Shown here piece after piece: positions 20,904-31,508 of a DNA stretch of 64,000 nucleotides. Source of the DNA: Streptococcus cuniculi (GTDB lineage Bacteria; Bacillota; Bacilli; Lactobacillales; Streptococcaceae); assembly GCF_004570575.1 (NCBI RefSeq), contig NZ_SPPD01000002.1:62001-126000 (forward strand). The letters run 5' to 3'. Position 1 is the stretch's first letter. Each line of letters opens with the position of its first letter. A model generated the notes under the pieces. That model saw only the letters and a list, made by a program, of their open reading frames with translations. It searched no databases and was not told the DNA's origin. The translations under genes and the position numbers were made by a program.

Positions 20904-20954
20904 CTAAACATCTCCTTAGTTTTATTTAGGGACGAGCGTCCCGACCATTTATCA

Positions 20955-20990
20955 TTCTAGCATTTTTTAGGTACTTTGTCACTTGTGAAA
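20955..20990 (-). promoter_or_regulatory. ldh promoter with Rex-like half-site
   Basis: Minus strand GTGACA, 17 bases, TAGAAT. TTTCACAA (20983-20990, reverse) just upstream is a perfect half of the Rex box; the other half is poor. Rex is encoded in this window at 25860-26498. Confidence 0.45.
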
Positions 20991-21091
20991 GCCACTTTGA
21001 AAATGTTTACATTATGGCTTCTCTACAAGAAAATTTCTTCACAATATGTTATAATATAATAGATACTTTCTAGAGAAAAGAGACAGATTTA

Positions 21092-23539
21092 ATGCATGAT
21101 AAACATTTGGTAGATGTAAATCTGACCAGCGAAATGAAGACCAGTTTCATTGACTATGCAATGAGTGTTATCGTAGCTCGGGCGCTTCCTGATGTACGAG
21201 ATGGTCTAAAACCCGTTCATCGTCGTATTCTGTATGGAATGAATGAATTGGGCATTACGCCAGATAAACCGCATAAGAAATCAGCCCGTATTACAGGGGA
21301 TGTTATGGGTAAATACCATCCGCACGGTGATAGTGCGATTTATGAGGCTATGGTACGGATGGCTCAATGGTGGAGCTACCGCTACATGCTAGTAGATGGT
21401 CATGGAAACTTTGGGTCAATGGACGGAGACGGAGCGGCTGCCCAGCGTTATACCGAGGCCCGTATGACCAAAATTGCCCTTGAAATGCTGCGGGATATTA
21501 ACAAGAATACCGTCAATTTTGCAGATAACTATGACGCTAGCGAGCGTGAGCCAGAAGTTCTGCCAGCCCGCTTTCCAAATCTTCTCGTCAATGGGACTAC
21601 GGGGATTGCCGTAGGGATGGCGACAAATATTCCACCCCACAATCTCGGTGAAACAATTGAAGCGGTGAATTTGATTATCGATAATCCAGAAGCGACCACC
21701 CGTGACATTATGGAAGTCTTGCCCGGCCCCGACTTTCCAACAGGCGCTCTTGTCATGGGAAGATCCGGTATTCACCGTGCTTATGAAACAGGAAAAGGGT
21801 CAATCGTCCTACGCTCTCGGACAGAAATCGAAGAGTATGGAAATGGTCGCGAACGGATCGTTGTTACTGAATTTCCTTACATGGTTAATAAGACCAAGGT
21901 TCATGAGCATATTGTTCGCTTGGTGCAGGAAAAGCGCATCGACGGGATCACAGCTGTTCGTGACGAATCCAACCGTGAGGGGGTTCGCTTTGTCATTGAG
22001 GTGAGACGTGATGCGTCAGCCAATGTCATTTTGAATAACCTCTTCAAATTAACCCAGCTTCAAACCAACTTTAGCTTTAATATGCTGGCGATCCAAAACG
22101 GTGTGCCGAAGATCTTGTCAGTCCGTCAAATTTTGGATGCTTATGTAGAGCACCAAAAAGAAGTGGTGACCCGCCGAACGCAGTTTGACAAAGAAAAAGC
22201 AGAAGCGCGTGCCCACATTTTAGAAGGCTTGCTGATTGCACTTGATCATATTGATGAAGTGATTAAGGTCATTCGTAACAGTGAAACTGATGCGATTGCT
22301 CAGGTGGAATTGATGACACGCTTTGAATTGTCAGAGCGTCAAAGTCAAGCCATTCTGGATATGCGTCTGCGCCGTTTGACAGGATTGGAACGAGACAAGA
22401 TTCAGTCAGAGTATGATGATCTGGTAGCCTTGATTGCAGACTTGGCGGATATTTTGGCTAAGCCTGAACGTGTCGTCCAAATCATCAAGGATGAATTAGA
22501 AGAAATCAAGCGGAAATATGCGGATTCTCGCCGGACAGAATTGATGGTCGGAGAAGTGCTATCGCTAGAAGACGAGGACTTGATTGAAGAAACAGATGTG
22601 CTGATTACCCTATCAAATCAAGGCTATATCAAGCGTCTTTCCCAAGATGAATTTCATGCCCAAAAGCGCGGTGGACGTGGTGTTCAAGGAACAGGGGTCA
22701 AAGATGACGACTTTGTCCGTGAATTGGTTTCGACCAGCACGCATGACAGGCTCTTATTCTTTACCAATAAGGGACGGGTCTATCGTCTGAAAGGGTATGA
22801 AATTCCTGAATACGGCCGCACAGCCAAGGGACTGCCAGTCATCAATCTCTTGAAATTGGAGGACAATGAGTCTATTCAGACTATTATCAATGTGACCAAG
22901 GAGCAAGAAGAAGGTCACTATCTCTTCTTTACCACCCGCCAAGGAATTGTCAAACGAACCAGCGTTGCTGAATTTGCAAATATTCGTCAAAGTGGTTTGA
23001 AGGCCCTCAATTTGAAAGAAGATGATGAATTGATCAATGTCTTCTTGACGGATGGGCAGACAGATGTCATTATGGGCTCTAAATTTGGTTATGCCGTTCG
23101 TTTCACAGAAACAGATGTCCGCAATATGGGACGTATCGCGACTGGTGTACGGGGGATGAAACTCCGTGAAGGGGACTGCCTTGTTGGTGCAGCCGTTGTG
23201 TCAGATGAGCAAGAGGTTCTTGTCTTGACGGAAAATGGCTTCGGAAAACGCACGCCTGCCCAAGAGTATCCAACCAAGGGACGTGGTGGTAAAGGTATCA
23301 AGACTGTTAAGGTGGCAGAAAAGAATGGTTACCTAGCAGGCTTAACCACGGTTTCGGGTGATGAAGATGTCATGGTGATTACAGATACAGGGGTCATCAT
23401 TCGGACAAATGTAGCGAATATCTCCCAGACAGGTCGGGCGACTATGGGTGTGAAAGTCATGCGATTGGATGAGGAGGCAAGTATCGTAACCTTTGCCTTG
23501 GTAGACGCTGCAAATTCTAAAGATGTAGAGGAAGAATAA
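21092..23539 (+). CDS. gyrA: DNA gyrase subunit A
   Basis: The 815-residue subunit cuts and rejoins DNA in gyrase. The catalytic tyrosine is Tyr120 in [11 protein letters not shown]. The quinolone region reads [12 protein letters not shown] with Ser81 and Glu85, the residues linked to quinolone sensitivity. The C-terminal half contains the repeated beta-pinwheel blades, including the GyrA box [10 protein letters not shown]. It has its own promoter (GTTATAAT near 21048-21055), and srtA follows after only 4 bases. Confidence 0.97.
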   Translation: MHDKHLVDVNLTSEMKTSFIDYAMSVIVARALPDVRDGLKPVHRRILYGMNELGITPDKPHKKSARITGDVMGKYHPHGDSAIYEAMVRMAQWWSYRYMLVDGHGNFGSMDGDGAAAQRYTEARMTKIALEMLRDINKNTVNFADNYDASEREPEVLPARFPNLLVNGTTGIAVGMATNIPPHNLGETIEAVNLIIDNPEATTRDIMEVLPGPDFPTGALVMGRSGIHRAYETGKGSIVLRSRTEIEEYGNGRERIVVTEFPYMVNKTKVHEHIVRLVQEKRIDGITAVRDESNREGVRFVIEVRRDASANVILNNLFKLTQLQTNFSFNMLAIQNGVPKILSVRQILDAYVEHQKEVVTRRTQFDKEKAEARAHILEGLLIALDHIDEVIKVIRNSETDAIAQVELMTRFELSERQSQAILDMRLRRLTGLERDKIQSEYDDLVALIADLADILAKPERVVQIIKDELEEIKRKYADSRRTELMVGEVLSLEDEDLIEETDVLITLSNQGYIKRLSQDEFHAQKRGGRGVQGTGVKDDDFVRELVSTSTHDRLLFFTNKGRVYRLKGYEIPEYGRTAKGLPVINLLKLEDNESIQTIINVTKEQEEGHYLFFTTRQGIVKRTSVAEFANIRQSGLKALNLKEDDELINVFLTDGQTDVIMGSKFGYAVRFTETDVRNMGRIATGVRGMKLREGDCLVGAAVVSDEQEVLVLTENGFGKRTPAQEYPTKGRGGKGIKTVKVAEKNGYLAGLTTVSGDEDVMVITDTGVIIRTNVANISQTGRATMGVKVMRLDEEASIVTFALVDAANSKDVEEE

Positions 23540-23543
23540 TTTT

Positions 23544-24290
23544 ATGAGCAATCGTAAACGTTCGAGTAACAAGAAAACAAGTAGCATTTGGAGAAATATC
23601 CTCGCGGCTATCCTCCTCCTTATTGCTATCGCCTTAATTTTTAACACATCTATTCGCAATATGATTATCGCCTGGAATAGTAATCGCTATCAGGTGAGTA
23701 AGATCACAGAAGCTGATATTGAGAAAAATAAGCAGGCAGCAACGACCTTTGATTTTGATCAGGTAGAATCCATCTCAACAGAGGCTGTTCTGAAAGCACA
23801 ATGGGAAGCGCAAGAACTACCTGTAATCGGAGGGATTGCGATTCCTGATTTGAACATCAATTTACCGATTTTTAAAGGTGTGTCTAATGTTTCGCTCATG
23901 TATGGCGCAGGGACGATGAAAGAGGGGCAAGAAATGGGGCAGGGTAACTATGCCCTTGCTAGTCATAATATTATTGGAATGGCTGGTTCTAGCGAAACTC
24001 TCTTCGCTCCTCTATTGCGTGCTAAAGAAGGTATGAAAATCTATGTGACTGATAAGCAACATGTATATACCTATATCGTGACGGAAGTTAAGTCTGTTAC
24101 TCCAGAGAGTATTGAAGTAATTGATGATATTGAAGGTCAAACTGAGATTACGCTTGTGACGTGTGAAGATGCAGCTGCCACTATGCGAACGATTGTTAAA
24201 GGCAAGCTAGAAACAAGTGTTCCATATAAGGAAGCACCAAAAAGTATGCTGAAACACTTTGAAAAGAAATACAATCAACTTCAATTATAA
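23544..24290 (+). CDS. srtA: sortase A
   Basis: The 248-residue class A sortase joins LPXTG surface proteins to the cell wall. It has an N-terminal membrane anchor at about 16-37. The catalytic triad is visible as His141 (LASHNIIG), Cys207 (LVTCED) and Arg215 (ATMRTIV). Placement directly after gyrA with a 4-base gap is the usual streptococcal arrangement and suggests co-transcription. No LPXTG protein was seen elsewhere in this window. Confidence 0.95.
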   Translation: MSNRKRSSNKKTSSIWRNILAAILLLIAIALIFNTSIRNMIIAWNSNRYQVSKITEADIEKNKQAATTFDFDQVESISTEAVLKAQWEAQELPVIGGIAIPDLNINLPIFKGVSNVSLMYGAGTMKEGQEMGQGNYALASHNIIGMAGSSETLFAPLLRAKEGMKIYVTDKQHVYTYIVTEVKSVTPESIEVIDDIEGQTEITLVTCEDAAATMRTIVKGKLETSVPYKEAPKSMLKHFEKKYNQLQL

Positions 24291-24350
24291 GGTATCAGGA
24301 GTGGAGAAAAATTTTCAATGGTGTTTCGCTATGATTGCTATATACATTTA

Positions 24351-24381
24351 AAGAGGCTGGATGATTCCAGCCTCTTATTTT
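24351..24381 (+). terminator. terminator after srtA
   Basis: GAGGCTGG-ATGAT-TCCAGCCTC forms a stem followed by TTATTTT. Confidence 0.85.
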
Positions 24382-24463
24382 ACTGTAAAATAAGAAAAAC
24401 ATGATGCTTATGAATTTCTTATTCCTTTTTACGAATCAATAGTATGAAGGAGGAATGCTAGAG

Positions 24464-25170
24464 ATGTATAAGATTGCATTTAAAGAGGAACGTTTATTGC
24501 CACGGGAAAGGTTATTGGAAGTAGGAGCTGAGCGCCTCAGTAACCAAGAACTACTCGCGATTTTTATCCGTACAGGTACAAAAAACCAACCTGTTTCTGC
24601 TGTCTCAAATAATCTATTAGCAAGGATTGAAAACCTTGCTATGCTAAAGGACTTATCTATTGCAGAATTACAGGAGTTAGCAGGAATTGGTCAAGTTAAG
24701 GCGATTGAGATAAAAGCTATGATTGAGTTAGGCAGAAGAATCAATCAGTCTGAATTGCTTGTCGAGGAACAGATTGTTGGTAGCGAGTTACTTGCAAGAA
24801 AAATGATTCAGGAATTTGGTTCCAAAAAACAGGAACATTTAGTCGCTATTTATTTGGACACCCAGAATAAGATTATCAGTCAACGCACCATTTTTATCGG
24901 CAGTGTCAACGCACCATTTTTATCGGCAGTGTCAACCGTAGTATCGCAGAGCCACGTGAAATTTTACACTATGCGATTAAGCATATGGCGACTTCAATTA
25001 TCGTTGTACACAATCATCCGTCAGGCTTTGTTCAGCCTAGTAGAAATGACATTGCATTTACTCAAGCACTAAAAAAGTCCTGCGATATGCTAGGACTTAT
25101 ACTGTTAGACCATTTAATTGTTGGAAGGTCAAGCTACTATAGCTTGCGCGAGGAAAATCAGCTTGACTAA
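24464..25170 (+). pseudogene. radC: radC (JAMM/MPN protein) broken by a 26-base tandem duplication
   Basis: The N-terminal part (MYKIAFKEERLLPRERLLEVG) and helix-hairpin-helix are in one frame. The MPN part with the metal motif HNHPSG and the stretch LLDHLIVG is in another. The cause is an exact tandem duplication of 26 bases, 24881-24906 and 24907-24932. Removing one copy restores the normal sequence running from TIFIGSVN into [16 protein letters not shown]. As it stands, translation leaves the frame before the active-site domain. The start at 24464 has AGGAGG 10 bases ahead. The stop overlaps the convergent amidotransferase stop by 4 bases. Confidence 0.92.
24881..24932 (+). repeat. 26-base tandem duplication inside radC
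   Basis: Two identical 26-base units, starting CAACGCACCATTTTTATCGG, lie head to tail; the match runs on for 4 more bases (CAAC). 26 is not a multiple of three, so the frame shifts. Confidence 0.97.
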
Positions 25171-25856
25171 TAGTCTTGCACAAAATATTTGAACAATTCT
25201 TGCGATTCTGGACAGGTAGCGTAGAGCATTTCAGGATGCCATTGAACACCGAGAAAGGGTGGGTTTTCTGTCATGAGAACAGCCTCTATGATTCCATCAG
25301 CTGCTTGACCGATGACCTGTAAGCCAGGGGCTACTTGATCCAAGGCTTGTCTGTGGAAGGAATTGACTTGCGGTTGCTCTCCATAAATTCTAGTCAGTGC
25401 TGTCTCAGCTACTAGTTGAATTGTCTGAGAAGGAGTATCAGCAGGAATCGTCTGCCAATGATTGGGAATGGTTTGGTGCAGGGTTCCCCCCATGGCAACA
25501 TTGAAGAGTTGCATTCCACGACAGATACCTAAAATCGGTTTTTGCTGTGCTATCGCTTCTTGAATAAGGGAAAAGTCAAAAGCATCACGCTTAGCGTGGT
25601 AATTATCGCTATCGATTGTCTTTTCTTGTCCATAATAGTACGGTAGGACATTTTGTCCACCAGTCAGGATGAGCTTATCAATCATGCTCACGTATTGTTT
25701 TGCGGTATCGGGAGATACGATTGGCAGGATCAGCGGAATGCCACCAGCATCTTCAATGGCCTGTACAAAACTCGTGGCTACATAGGAGAGGGTTGGTTCG
25801 GTATCATCGTTTGCATTGTTAAATTCATTGCCTGAAATGCCGATAATGGGTTTCAT
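25167..25856 (-). CDS. class I glutamine amidotransferase-like hydrolase (gamma-glutamyl-GABA hydrolase family)
   Basis: The 229-residue protein has the nucleophile elbow GICRGMQLF with Cys112 and the catalytic His-Glu in GVQWHPEM near residue 205. It resembles the peptidase C26/PuuD group that hydrolyses gamma-glutamyl bonds; the actual substrate is unknown. It starts 3 bases after the rex stop on the same strand and is probably co-transcribed with it. The stop overlaps radC. Confidence 0.82.
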   Translation of the reverse strand: MKPIIGISGNEFNNANDDTEPTLSYVATSFVQAIEDAGGIPLILPIVSPDTAKQYVSMIDKLILTGGQNVLPYYYGQEKTIDSDNYHAKRDAFDFSLIQEAIAQQKPILGICRGMQLFNVAMGGTLHQTIPNHWQTIPADTPSQTIQLVAETALTRIYGEQPQVNSFHRQALDQVAPGLQVIGQAADGIIEAVLMTENPPFLGVQWHPEMLYATCPESQELFKYFVQDY

Positions 25857-25859
25857 AGG

Positions 25860-26498
25860 TTAACCCTTTCTCATGAAGTAAAGGAGTGTCTGTAATTCGC
25901 TTGTCAAATCTACATATTGGACAACAACATCTTTTGGAACAGACAGATTGACAGGAGAAAAGCTCAAAATTCCTTTGACTCCTGCTTTTATAAGAACATT
26001 GGCAACTTCCTGGGCCTTACTACTTGGTACTGTCAAAATAGCGGTTTGAGCATTGGCTTCTTTGATCTTTTCTTCAATTTCTGAAATCGCATAGATAGGT
26101 ACATTTTCATCAATGGTACCGACCGCTGGATGGTTATCTGCTTCAAAGGCCATGACAATTTTCATTTTATTACGTTCGTGGAAGCGGTAATGAAGGAGAG
26201 CACGTCCCATATTTCCGACCCCGATTAGCATCACATTTGTGATTGAATTATCATTTAGGATATCCGCAAAGAAATCCATCAATTTCTTGACATCATAACC
26301 AAATCCGCGCCGACCAAGCTCACCAAAGTAGGAGAAGTCACGGCGAACAGTAGCAGAATCAATACCGATAGCTTCAGCAATTTCTTTTGAACTAGCCTTT
26401 TCAATATTTCCAGCATGGAATCGTTTGAAGATGCGGTAGTAGATGGATAAACGTTTGGCAGTAGCACGAGGGATAGCAGATTTTTTTTCGTTTTTCAC
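25860..26498 (-). CDS. rex: redox-sensing transcriptional repressor Rex
   Basis: The 212-residue repressor senses the NADH/NAD ratio. The N-terminal winged helix contains the recognition stretch [21 protein letters not shown] (about 47-67) and the Rossmann part has [15 protein letters not shown]. The start codon is GTG, with AAAGGAG 9 bases ahead. A TTGTGAAA half-site lies upstream at 26535-26545, which may reflect weak autoregulation. Likely local targets include ldh. Confidence 0.93.
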   Translation of the reverse strand: MKNEKKSAIPRATAKRLSIYYRIFKRFHAGNIEKASSKEIAEAIGIDSATVRRDFSYFGELGRRGFGYDVKKLMDFFADILNDNSITNVMLIGVGNMGRALLHYRFHERNKMKIVMAFEADNHPAVGTIDENVPIYAISEIEEKIKEANAQTAILTVPSSKAQEVANVLIKAGVKGILSFSPVNLSVPKDVVVQYVDLTSELQTLLYFMRKG

Positions 26499-26583
26499 AA
26501 TCTTTTACTCCTTTCGATGATTATCTCTATTTTAGTAAAAGTTTGTGAAAAAAGCAACAGATTATACTTAAAAAACAGAGAAA

Positions 26584-26607
26584 AAAACAAGAATTGTTCT
26601 TGTTTTT
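26584..26607 (-). terminator. terminator of the prs-csd block
   Basis: AAAACAAGAA-TTG-TTCTTGTTTT lies just after the DUF4649-like gene and ends in T on the minus strand. Confidence 0.75.
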
Positions 26608-26823
26608 CTACTGATTTATAGGGTCAATTGTTTGTAAATAGCGGTATAAATCACCGATTAATCCTTGATAGCCTAAGTCTTTCCCGTCCTGAGTTAAGGA
26701 GAGGACCTTGAGGTGATCCGGAATGGTCACGCAACCCGAGAAAGTAAGAAGCAGGACATCAAAGTTTTCAAACGTTTGTGAACGAATTTGCTGATAGGAA
26801 TCTTGATAACGTAATTCAATCAT
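26608..26823 (-). CDS. small conserved streptococcal protein (DUF4649-like)
   Basis: The 71-residue protein has no signal peptide or membrane span. The sequence MIELRYQDSYQQIRSQTFENF resembles a small family labelled DUF4649; I am only moderately sure. Function is unknown. It overlaps the DUF1831 gene by 4 bases and is the last gene of the prs-cysteine desulfurase run, ending at a terminator. Confidence 0.7.
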   Translation of the reverse strand: MIELRYQDSYQQIRSQTFENFDVLLLTFSGCVTIPDHLKVLSLTQDGKDLGYQGLIGDLYRYLQTIDPINQ

Positions 26824-27173
26824 GATTTTGTGCTTTCTTTTGTGAAAATGTCTCGGTCAACCAAGCTATCCATGAGGAAATAAAATTTTTCTTGAATGAC
26901 AGCATTGCCACCCGTCTTAAAAATATCTACCAAATGTAAGCCTGACTTGTCTGTGATATTGATTTTGAAACCAGTCAAATCCTTGTTGATGATGATTTTT
27001 AGGAGGAATCCTTGATTTGAGTTAGGGATTTCCTCTAACATGCGGGTCAGTTGATAATTGCCGACATGAGTTTGTTCAAATGTGTTGTCGCGCAAGGTAT
27101 ATTTTTTAATAGCGGGACTAATAGTGTAGCTATAGTCACAATTTTTAAGCGTTACAGATGTTGCAAAAGCCAT
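26820..27173 (-). CDS. conserved protein, DUF1831-like
   Basis: This 117-residue soluble protein begins MAFATSVTLKNCDYSYTISP. The pattern matches a small Firmicutes family (DUF1831) often found beside cysteine desulfurases, but no function is known. Its start abuts the stop of the cysteine desulfurase gene, and it overlaps the next small gene by 4 bases, so all three are probably translated together. Confidence 0.75.
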   Translation of the reverse strand: MAFATSVTLKNCDYSYTISPAIKKYTLRDNTFEQTHVGNYQLTRMLEEIPNSNQGFLLKIIINKDLTGFKINITDKSGLHLVDIFKTGGNAVIQEKFYFLMDSLVDRDIFTKESTKS

Positions 27174-28294
27174 TACTGGGTGCCTCCGATGATTTGATGT
27201 AGTTGTTGAACGAGGAAATCGAGTTCTTCTTTGGTCGTTTTGTGGGAAAAGCTAATCCGAATCGATTCTTTCAGCCGATCTGAATCCTGACCGTACATGG
27301 CTTCTAGGACATGACTCGCTTGAATGACACCAGCTGTGCAGGCGGATCCACTTGATACAGCGATTCCTGCGAGATCAAGGCGCATGAGGAGCTGTTCATT
27401 GAGCTGGTGTGGAAAACCAATGTTCACCACGTAGGGTAGACTAGGACCGCTTTCGTTGAGATAGTAGTTGCTTGGTGCCAACTTATCCAGCAAGAAGGCT
27501 TTCAAGTCAGTCACAGTCTGGTAGTGTTGCTCTAGCTGGTCGGTTTGTTCTTTCAAAGCGGTTGCCATGGCAGCAATTCCAGCCAGATTTTCGGTACCTG
27601 CCCGATGTTGTTCTTCTTGTCGTCCTCCGTGAATGAGCGAGTCAAAGTTGGCAAGCCGACTATAGAGGAAACCGACACCTTTGGGGCCGTGAAATTTGTG
27701 GGCAGCAGCAGAGAGGAAATCAATGTGTAGTTCTTCAGGTAAGATAGGGATTTTTCCAATCGCTTGGACGGCATCCACGTGAAAAACAGCCTGGTGATCG
27801 TAGAGGATTTCTCCGATTTCTCGAATAGGAAGTAGCAGTCCAGTTTCATTATTGGCATACATGACACTGACCAAAATAGTGTCTGGGCGCAAGGCTTCCT
27901 TAATCTGCTGAGCAGAAATCACTTGGTTGACAGGTTCAATGTAGGTCACTTCAAAGCCAAAGCACTTTTCTAGATACTCCATAGTATGGAGTACGGCATG
28001 GTGCTCAATAGCTGTAGTAATCAGGTGTTTGCCCTTGTGCTGATTGGCGAGGGCGTAGCCCTGAATCGCTAGCGTGTCAGCTTCTGAACCGCCAGATGTA
28101 AAGATGATTTGCTCTGGCTTGGTATCAAAAATTTGAGCAATGTCAAGTCTGGCTTTACGAAGAATACTATTTGCCTTTCTGCCTGCCCAATGAATACTAG
28201 AGGGATTGCCATAGTATTCTTTTGAAATATCTATAAAGGTTTGAAGGGCAGCATCAGACAGCGATGTGGTTGCTGCATGGTCTAAATAAATCAA
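27173..28294 (-). CDS. cysteine desulfurase, NifS/IscS-like
   Basis: The 373-residue PLP enzyme removes sulfur from cysteine. The PLP lysine is in SAAAHKFHGPKG near residue 205. The sulfur-carrying cysteine is in SSGSACTAG near 324, on the longer IscS-type loop. Streptococci also carry SufS elsewhere; this copy, next to the conserved small proteins and prs, is more likely to supply sulfur for tRNA thiolation or cofactors. That role is inference from context. Confidence 0.88.
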   Translation of the reverse strand: MIYLDHAATTSLSDAALQTFIDISKEYYGNPSSIHWAGRKANSILRKARLDIAQIFDTKPEQIIFTSGGSEADTLAIQGYALANQHKGKHLITTAIEHHAVLHTMEYLEKCFGFEVTYIEPVNQVISAQQIKEALRPDTILVSVMYANNETGLLLPIREIGEILYDHQAVFHVDAVQAIGKIPILPEELHIDFLSAAAHKFHGPKGVGFLYSRLANFDSLIHGGRQEEQHRAGTENLAGIAAMATALKEQTDQLEQHYQTVTDLKAFLLDKLAPSNYYLNESGPSLPYVVNIGFPHQLNEQLLMRLDLAGIAVSSGSACTAGVIQASHVLEAMYGQDSDRLKESIRISFSHKTTKEELDFLVQQLHQIIGGTQ

Positions 28295-28303
28295 AGAAAA
28301 CTC

Positions 28304-29281
28304 CTAGTTATCTTTAGTGGGATTGGTAAAGTTAAAGAGCGGGCTGACTGGACGGCGTTCATGGATACGGATAATTGCATCTGCAATCAACTCGCTAGCG
28401 GTGATAAAGGCGATATTCTGAGGGAGTTGTTCCTTACTTGCTACGGAGTCCGTAACCAAAACTTCCTTAATCGGTGCTTGATCCAAAAGCTCAGCAGCCG
28501 TTCCAGCAAATAGACCGTGACTAGCTACTGCATAAATTTCAGTCGCCCCGCCTTCTTGTACGATACGAGCGGCTTCTGAGAAGGTCCGACCAGTATTTAA
28601 AATATCATCGATCAGGATGGCTGTTTTGCCAGCGACATCTCCGATAATGTAGCCTTCTGTACGGTCCGCATCATCTTGTGCATAATCGATAATGGCAATT
28701 GGTGAATTGAGGTATTCTGCTAGGCTACGCGCACGTTTGATACCTGAATTTTTGGGGCTGACGATAACGACATTCTCATTGCACAGACCTTTTGCCATGT
28801 AATGCTCAGCAAACAATGGTACCGTAAAGAGGTTATCAACTGGAATATCAAAGAAACCTTGTACCTGAACAGCATGCAAATCAAGTGAAAGTACGCGGTC
28901 AACGCCTGCTTTTACGAGCATGTTGGCAACGAGTTTTGCTGTAATAGGTTCGCGAGGAGCGGCAGTACGATCCTGACGAGCATAGCCAAAATAAGGCATG
29001 ACGACCGTGACAGAGTGAGCGCTAGCGCGTTTACATGCGTCTACCATAATCAACAATTCCCAGAGGTGGTTATTGACAGGGTAGCTGGTTGATTGGATGA
29101 TGTAGACATCAACTCCACGCACACTCTCTTCGATGTTAACCTGAATTTCTCCGTCTGAGAATTGCCGGGTCGTCATTTTTCCAAGGGGGATGCCCGAAGC
29201 TGCTGCAATTTTCTCAGCAATTGCGCGATTGGCATTCAAAGAAAACAGTTTAATTTGTTTATCACCATAAGGTTGAACCAT
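28304..29281 (-). CDS. prs: ribose-phosphate pyrophosphokinase
   Basis: The 325-residue enzyme makes PRPP from ribose 5-phosphate and ATP for nucleotide synthesis. The metal and ATP stretch is [11 protein letters not shown] near 132, the flexible loop is in [12 protein letters not shown], and the PRPP site is [18 protein letters not shown] near 218. Length is normal. It heads a minus-strand run with the cysteine desulfurase 9 bases downstream. Confidence 0.94.
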   Translation of the reverse strand: MVQPYGDKQIKLFSLNANRAIAEKIAAASGIPLGKMTTRQFSDGEIQVNIEESVRGVDVYIIQSTSYPVNNHLWELLIMVDACKRASAHSVTVVMPYFGYARQDRTAAPREPITAKLVANMLVKAGVDRVLSLDLHAVQVQGFFDIPVDNLFTVPLFAEHYMAKGLCNENVVIVSPKNSGIKRARSLAEYLNSPIAIIDYAQDDADRTEGYIIGDVAGKTAILIDDILNTGRTFSEAARIVQEGGATEIYAVASHGLFAGTAAELLDQAPIKEVLVTDSVASKEQLPQNIAFITASELIADAIIRIHERRPVSPLFNFTNPTKDN

Positions 29282-29373
29282 GATCAGAAATACTCCTTTT
29301 ATTCGATAGTTCTATTTTATCAGAAAATCTAAAAATTTTCAGTAATGAAATGGATTTATTGAACTTTATCGGG

Positions 29374-29952
29374 TTAGGAAGTGCTATTTAAAGTAGCAGC
29401 GGTACGGGCTACCTTGCTACTGGCATATTTAAAGGCAATGTGGCGGTGTTTGAGATAGTCTTCAAAGGCCTTTTTCCCTTGTTCGGCATCTTGGACCTCG
29501 ACTTCTAGTTCATAGTCTTTCTGGCCTTGATAGGCATTTTCATCAAGAGCCATCAGGCCAATCGCAGTCTCTTTTTCATAGCGTTTCGTAGTCAACTGTC
29601 CCCAAACTGTCAAGTTTTCAAGGGCTGTTTTCGTCTGTTGAATCAGGCTTAAAATGTCGCCCTTAGGCAAGTCTACCGTTTGGAGGATGGTTTGTGCCTG
29701 CTCCAAAGTCAAGTCTTGATTGTATTCTTGATTGCCGATATCCTGCGGGATTTTTAAGGTCAACTCCGCTCGGTCTTCTAAGGTGCGGATGCGTAAGGCG
29801 TGACGGTGTTTGCGTAGGCTAAACTCCGGCGTATCAATGTAATAGTTGGTCTGGATAACTGGCGTTACATCGGAAAATTCTGCTAACAGACGTTGAAATT
29901 CTGTCTCAGTCAGCAGTGTCTTGTATTCAATTTCTAAATGATTTTTTTTCAT
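29374..29952 (-). CDS. CYTH-domain protein (inorganic triphosphatase type)
   Basis: The 192-residue protein has the signature EIEYK at residues 6-10 followed by alternating charged strands such as HALRIRTLEDRAELTLKIP, the tunnel fold of CYTH phosphatases and adenylyl cyclases. The start at 29952 gives MKKNHLEIEYK; the longer frame to 30036 runs through the relQ promoter. It is divergent from relQ. Next-door CYTH and relQ genes are usual in Firmicutes and hint at a shared nucleotide theme. Confidence 0.85.
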   Translation of the reverse strand: MKKNHLEIEYKTLLTETEFQRLLAEFSDVTPVIQTNYYIDTPEFSLRKHRHALRIRTLEDRAELTLKIPQDIGNQEYNQDLTLEQAQTILQTVDLPKGDILSLIQQTKTALENLTVWGQLTTKRYEKETAIGLMALDENAYQGQKDYELEVEVQDAEQGKKAFEDYLKHRHIAFKYASSKVARTAATLNSTS

Positions 29953-30034
29953 AGGACAAAACCTTTTCGTATGGTATAATGGTTCTTGTGCTATTCTATT
30001 ATAAAAACTAGTATTTGACAAGAAAGGAGCAGCC

Positions 30035-30706
30035 ATGGAAATGAATTGGGAAGAGTTCCTAGATCCGTATATTCAAGCGGTTGGGGAATTAAAAATTAAA
30101 CTGCGTGGCGTCCGCAAGCAATATCGAAAGGCCAATAAACATTCTCCGATTGAATTTGTGACAGGGCGTGTCAAACCGATTGAATCGATCAAGGAGAAGA
30201 TGGCTTTGCGCCATATCCAACTGGAAAATTTAGCTCAAGATATGCAGGATATAGCAGGTGTTCGGGTCATGGTGCAATTTGTCGATGACGTGGAAGAAGT
30301 GCTTGAGATTCTTAGGAAGCGAAAAGACATGCGGATTGTTCATGAACGCGATTATATCAATAATATGAAATCGTCAGGCTACCGTTCCTACCATGTCGTG
30401 ATTGAATATCCGGTTGACACCATTAACGGCAATGAGACGGTGCTGGCTGAAATTCAGATTCGCACCTTGTCCATGAACTTTTGGGCTACGATTGAACATT
30501 CCTTGAATTATAAGTACAAAGGAAATTTTCCAGAAGAAATCAAGCAACGTTTGGAAATTACGGCTAAGATTGCTTACCAATTAGATGAGGAGATGCGCAA
30601 AATCCGCGACGATATTCAAGAGGCACAGGCTTTGTTTGACCCAGCCCATCGCAAATTGAATGACGGAGTGGGAAATAGCGATGATACAGATGAAGAATAC
30701 AGATAG
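30035..30706 (+). CDS. relQ: small alarmone synthetase RelQ
   Basis: The 223-residue protein contains only the synthetase domain, with no hydrolase or regulatory region. It makes (p)ppGpp from ATP and GTP or GDP. Key stretches are [18 protein letters not shown] near 106, which includes the pyrophosphokinase loop, and [18 protein letters not shown] near 139. The promoter TGGTATAAT at 29972-29980 and the ribosome site AAAGGAG lead it. nadK starts inside its 3' end, so alarmone and NADP synthesis genes are coupled. Confidence 0.93.
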   Translation: MEMNWEEFLDPYIQAVGELKIKLRGVRKQYRKANKHSPIEFVTGRVKPIESIKEKMALRHIQLENLAQDMQDIAGVRVMVQFVDDVEEVLEILRKRKDMRIVHERDYINNMKSSGYRSYHVVIEYPVDTINGNETVLAEIQIRTLSMNFWATIEHSLNYKYKGNFPEEIKQRLEITAKIAYQLDEEMRKIRDDIQEAQALFDPAHRKLNDGVGNSDDTDEEYR

Positions 30707-31508
30707 AAAAAAAATCGCTCTACTGAGTAGCAAAAATCCTAAAAGTCAAGTGGTGATGAATGAACTGTGGACTAAATTAAAAGAAGCGCAGTTTATTTTG
30801 ACTCCCAAAAATCCAGATATTGTAATTTCAATCGGTGGTGACGGCATGCTCTTGTCCGCCTTTCACAAGTATGAAGCCATCATGGATCGGGTCCGTTTTG
30901 TCGGTATCCATACAGGGCATCTTGGCTTTTATACGGATTACCGCGACTTTGAAGTCGATAAATTGATTGAGAATTTGAAGTTGGATACAGGCGCGCGTGT
31001 GTCTTATCCGATTTTACATGTCCGGGTCAAGCTGATGAACGGGCGTGAGATTGTCATGCGAGCCTTAAACGAAGCCACTATCAAACGCTTATCAAAGACG
31101 ATGGTTGCAGATATCTTTATCAATAAGGTTCCTTTTGAACGTTTCCGAGGGGATGGGATTTCCGTATCGACCCCGACAGGTTCGACAGCCTATAATAAAT
31201 CTCTAGGAGGCGCGGTCTTACATCCGACCATCGAAGCTTTGCAGATTGCAGAGGTTGCGAGCTTGAATAACCGTGTTTATCGGACCTTGGGATCTTCGAT
31301 TGTCGTACCAAAAAAAGATAAGATTGTCATTGAGCCCAAGCATGATGATAGGTATTCTATCTCAATTGATAATCGGACCTTTGTCTATGACAATATTGAG
31401 CAGATTGACTACCAGATTGATAATAGTAAGATTCATTTTTTGGCGACGCCGAGCCATACAAGTTTCTGGAATCGGGTCAAGGATGCCTTCATCGGTGAGG
31501 TGGAGTAA
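30681..31508 (+). CDS. nadK: NAD kinase
   Basis: The 275-residue enzyme phosphorylates NAD to NADP. The GGDG motif is in [14 protein letters not shown], followed by [10 protein letters not shown], the NE/D motif in LNEATIKR, and [15 protein letters not shown] place the start at 30681; the ATG at 30690 (MKNTDRKK) is also possible and matches other streptococci. It overlaps relQ by 26 bases and the next gene by 1 base. Confidence 0.92.
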   Translation: MIQMKNTDRKKIALLSSKNPKSQVVMNELWTKLKEAQFILTPKNPDIVISIGGDGMLLSAFHKYEAIMDRVRFVGIHTGHLGFYTDYRDFEVDKLIENLKLDTGARVSYPILHVRVKLMNGREIVMRALNEATIKRLSKTMVADIFINKVPFERFRGDGISVSTPTGSTAYNKSLGGAVLHPTIEALQIAEVASLNNRVYRTLGSSIVVPKKDKIVIEPKHDDRYSISIDNRTFVYDNIEQIDYQIDNSKIHFLATPSHTSFWNRVKDAFIGEVE

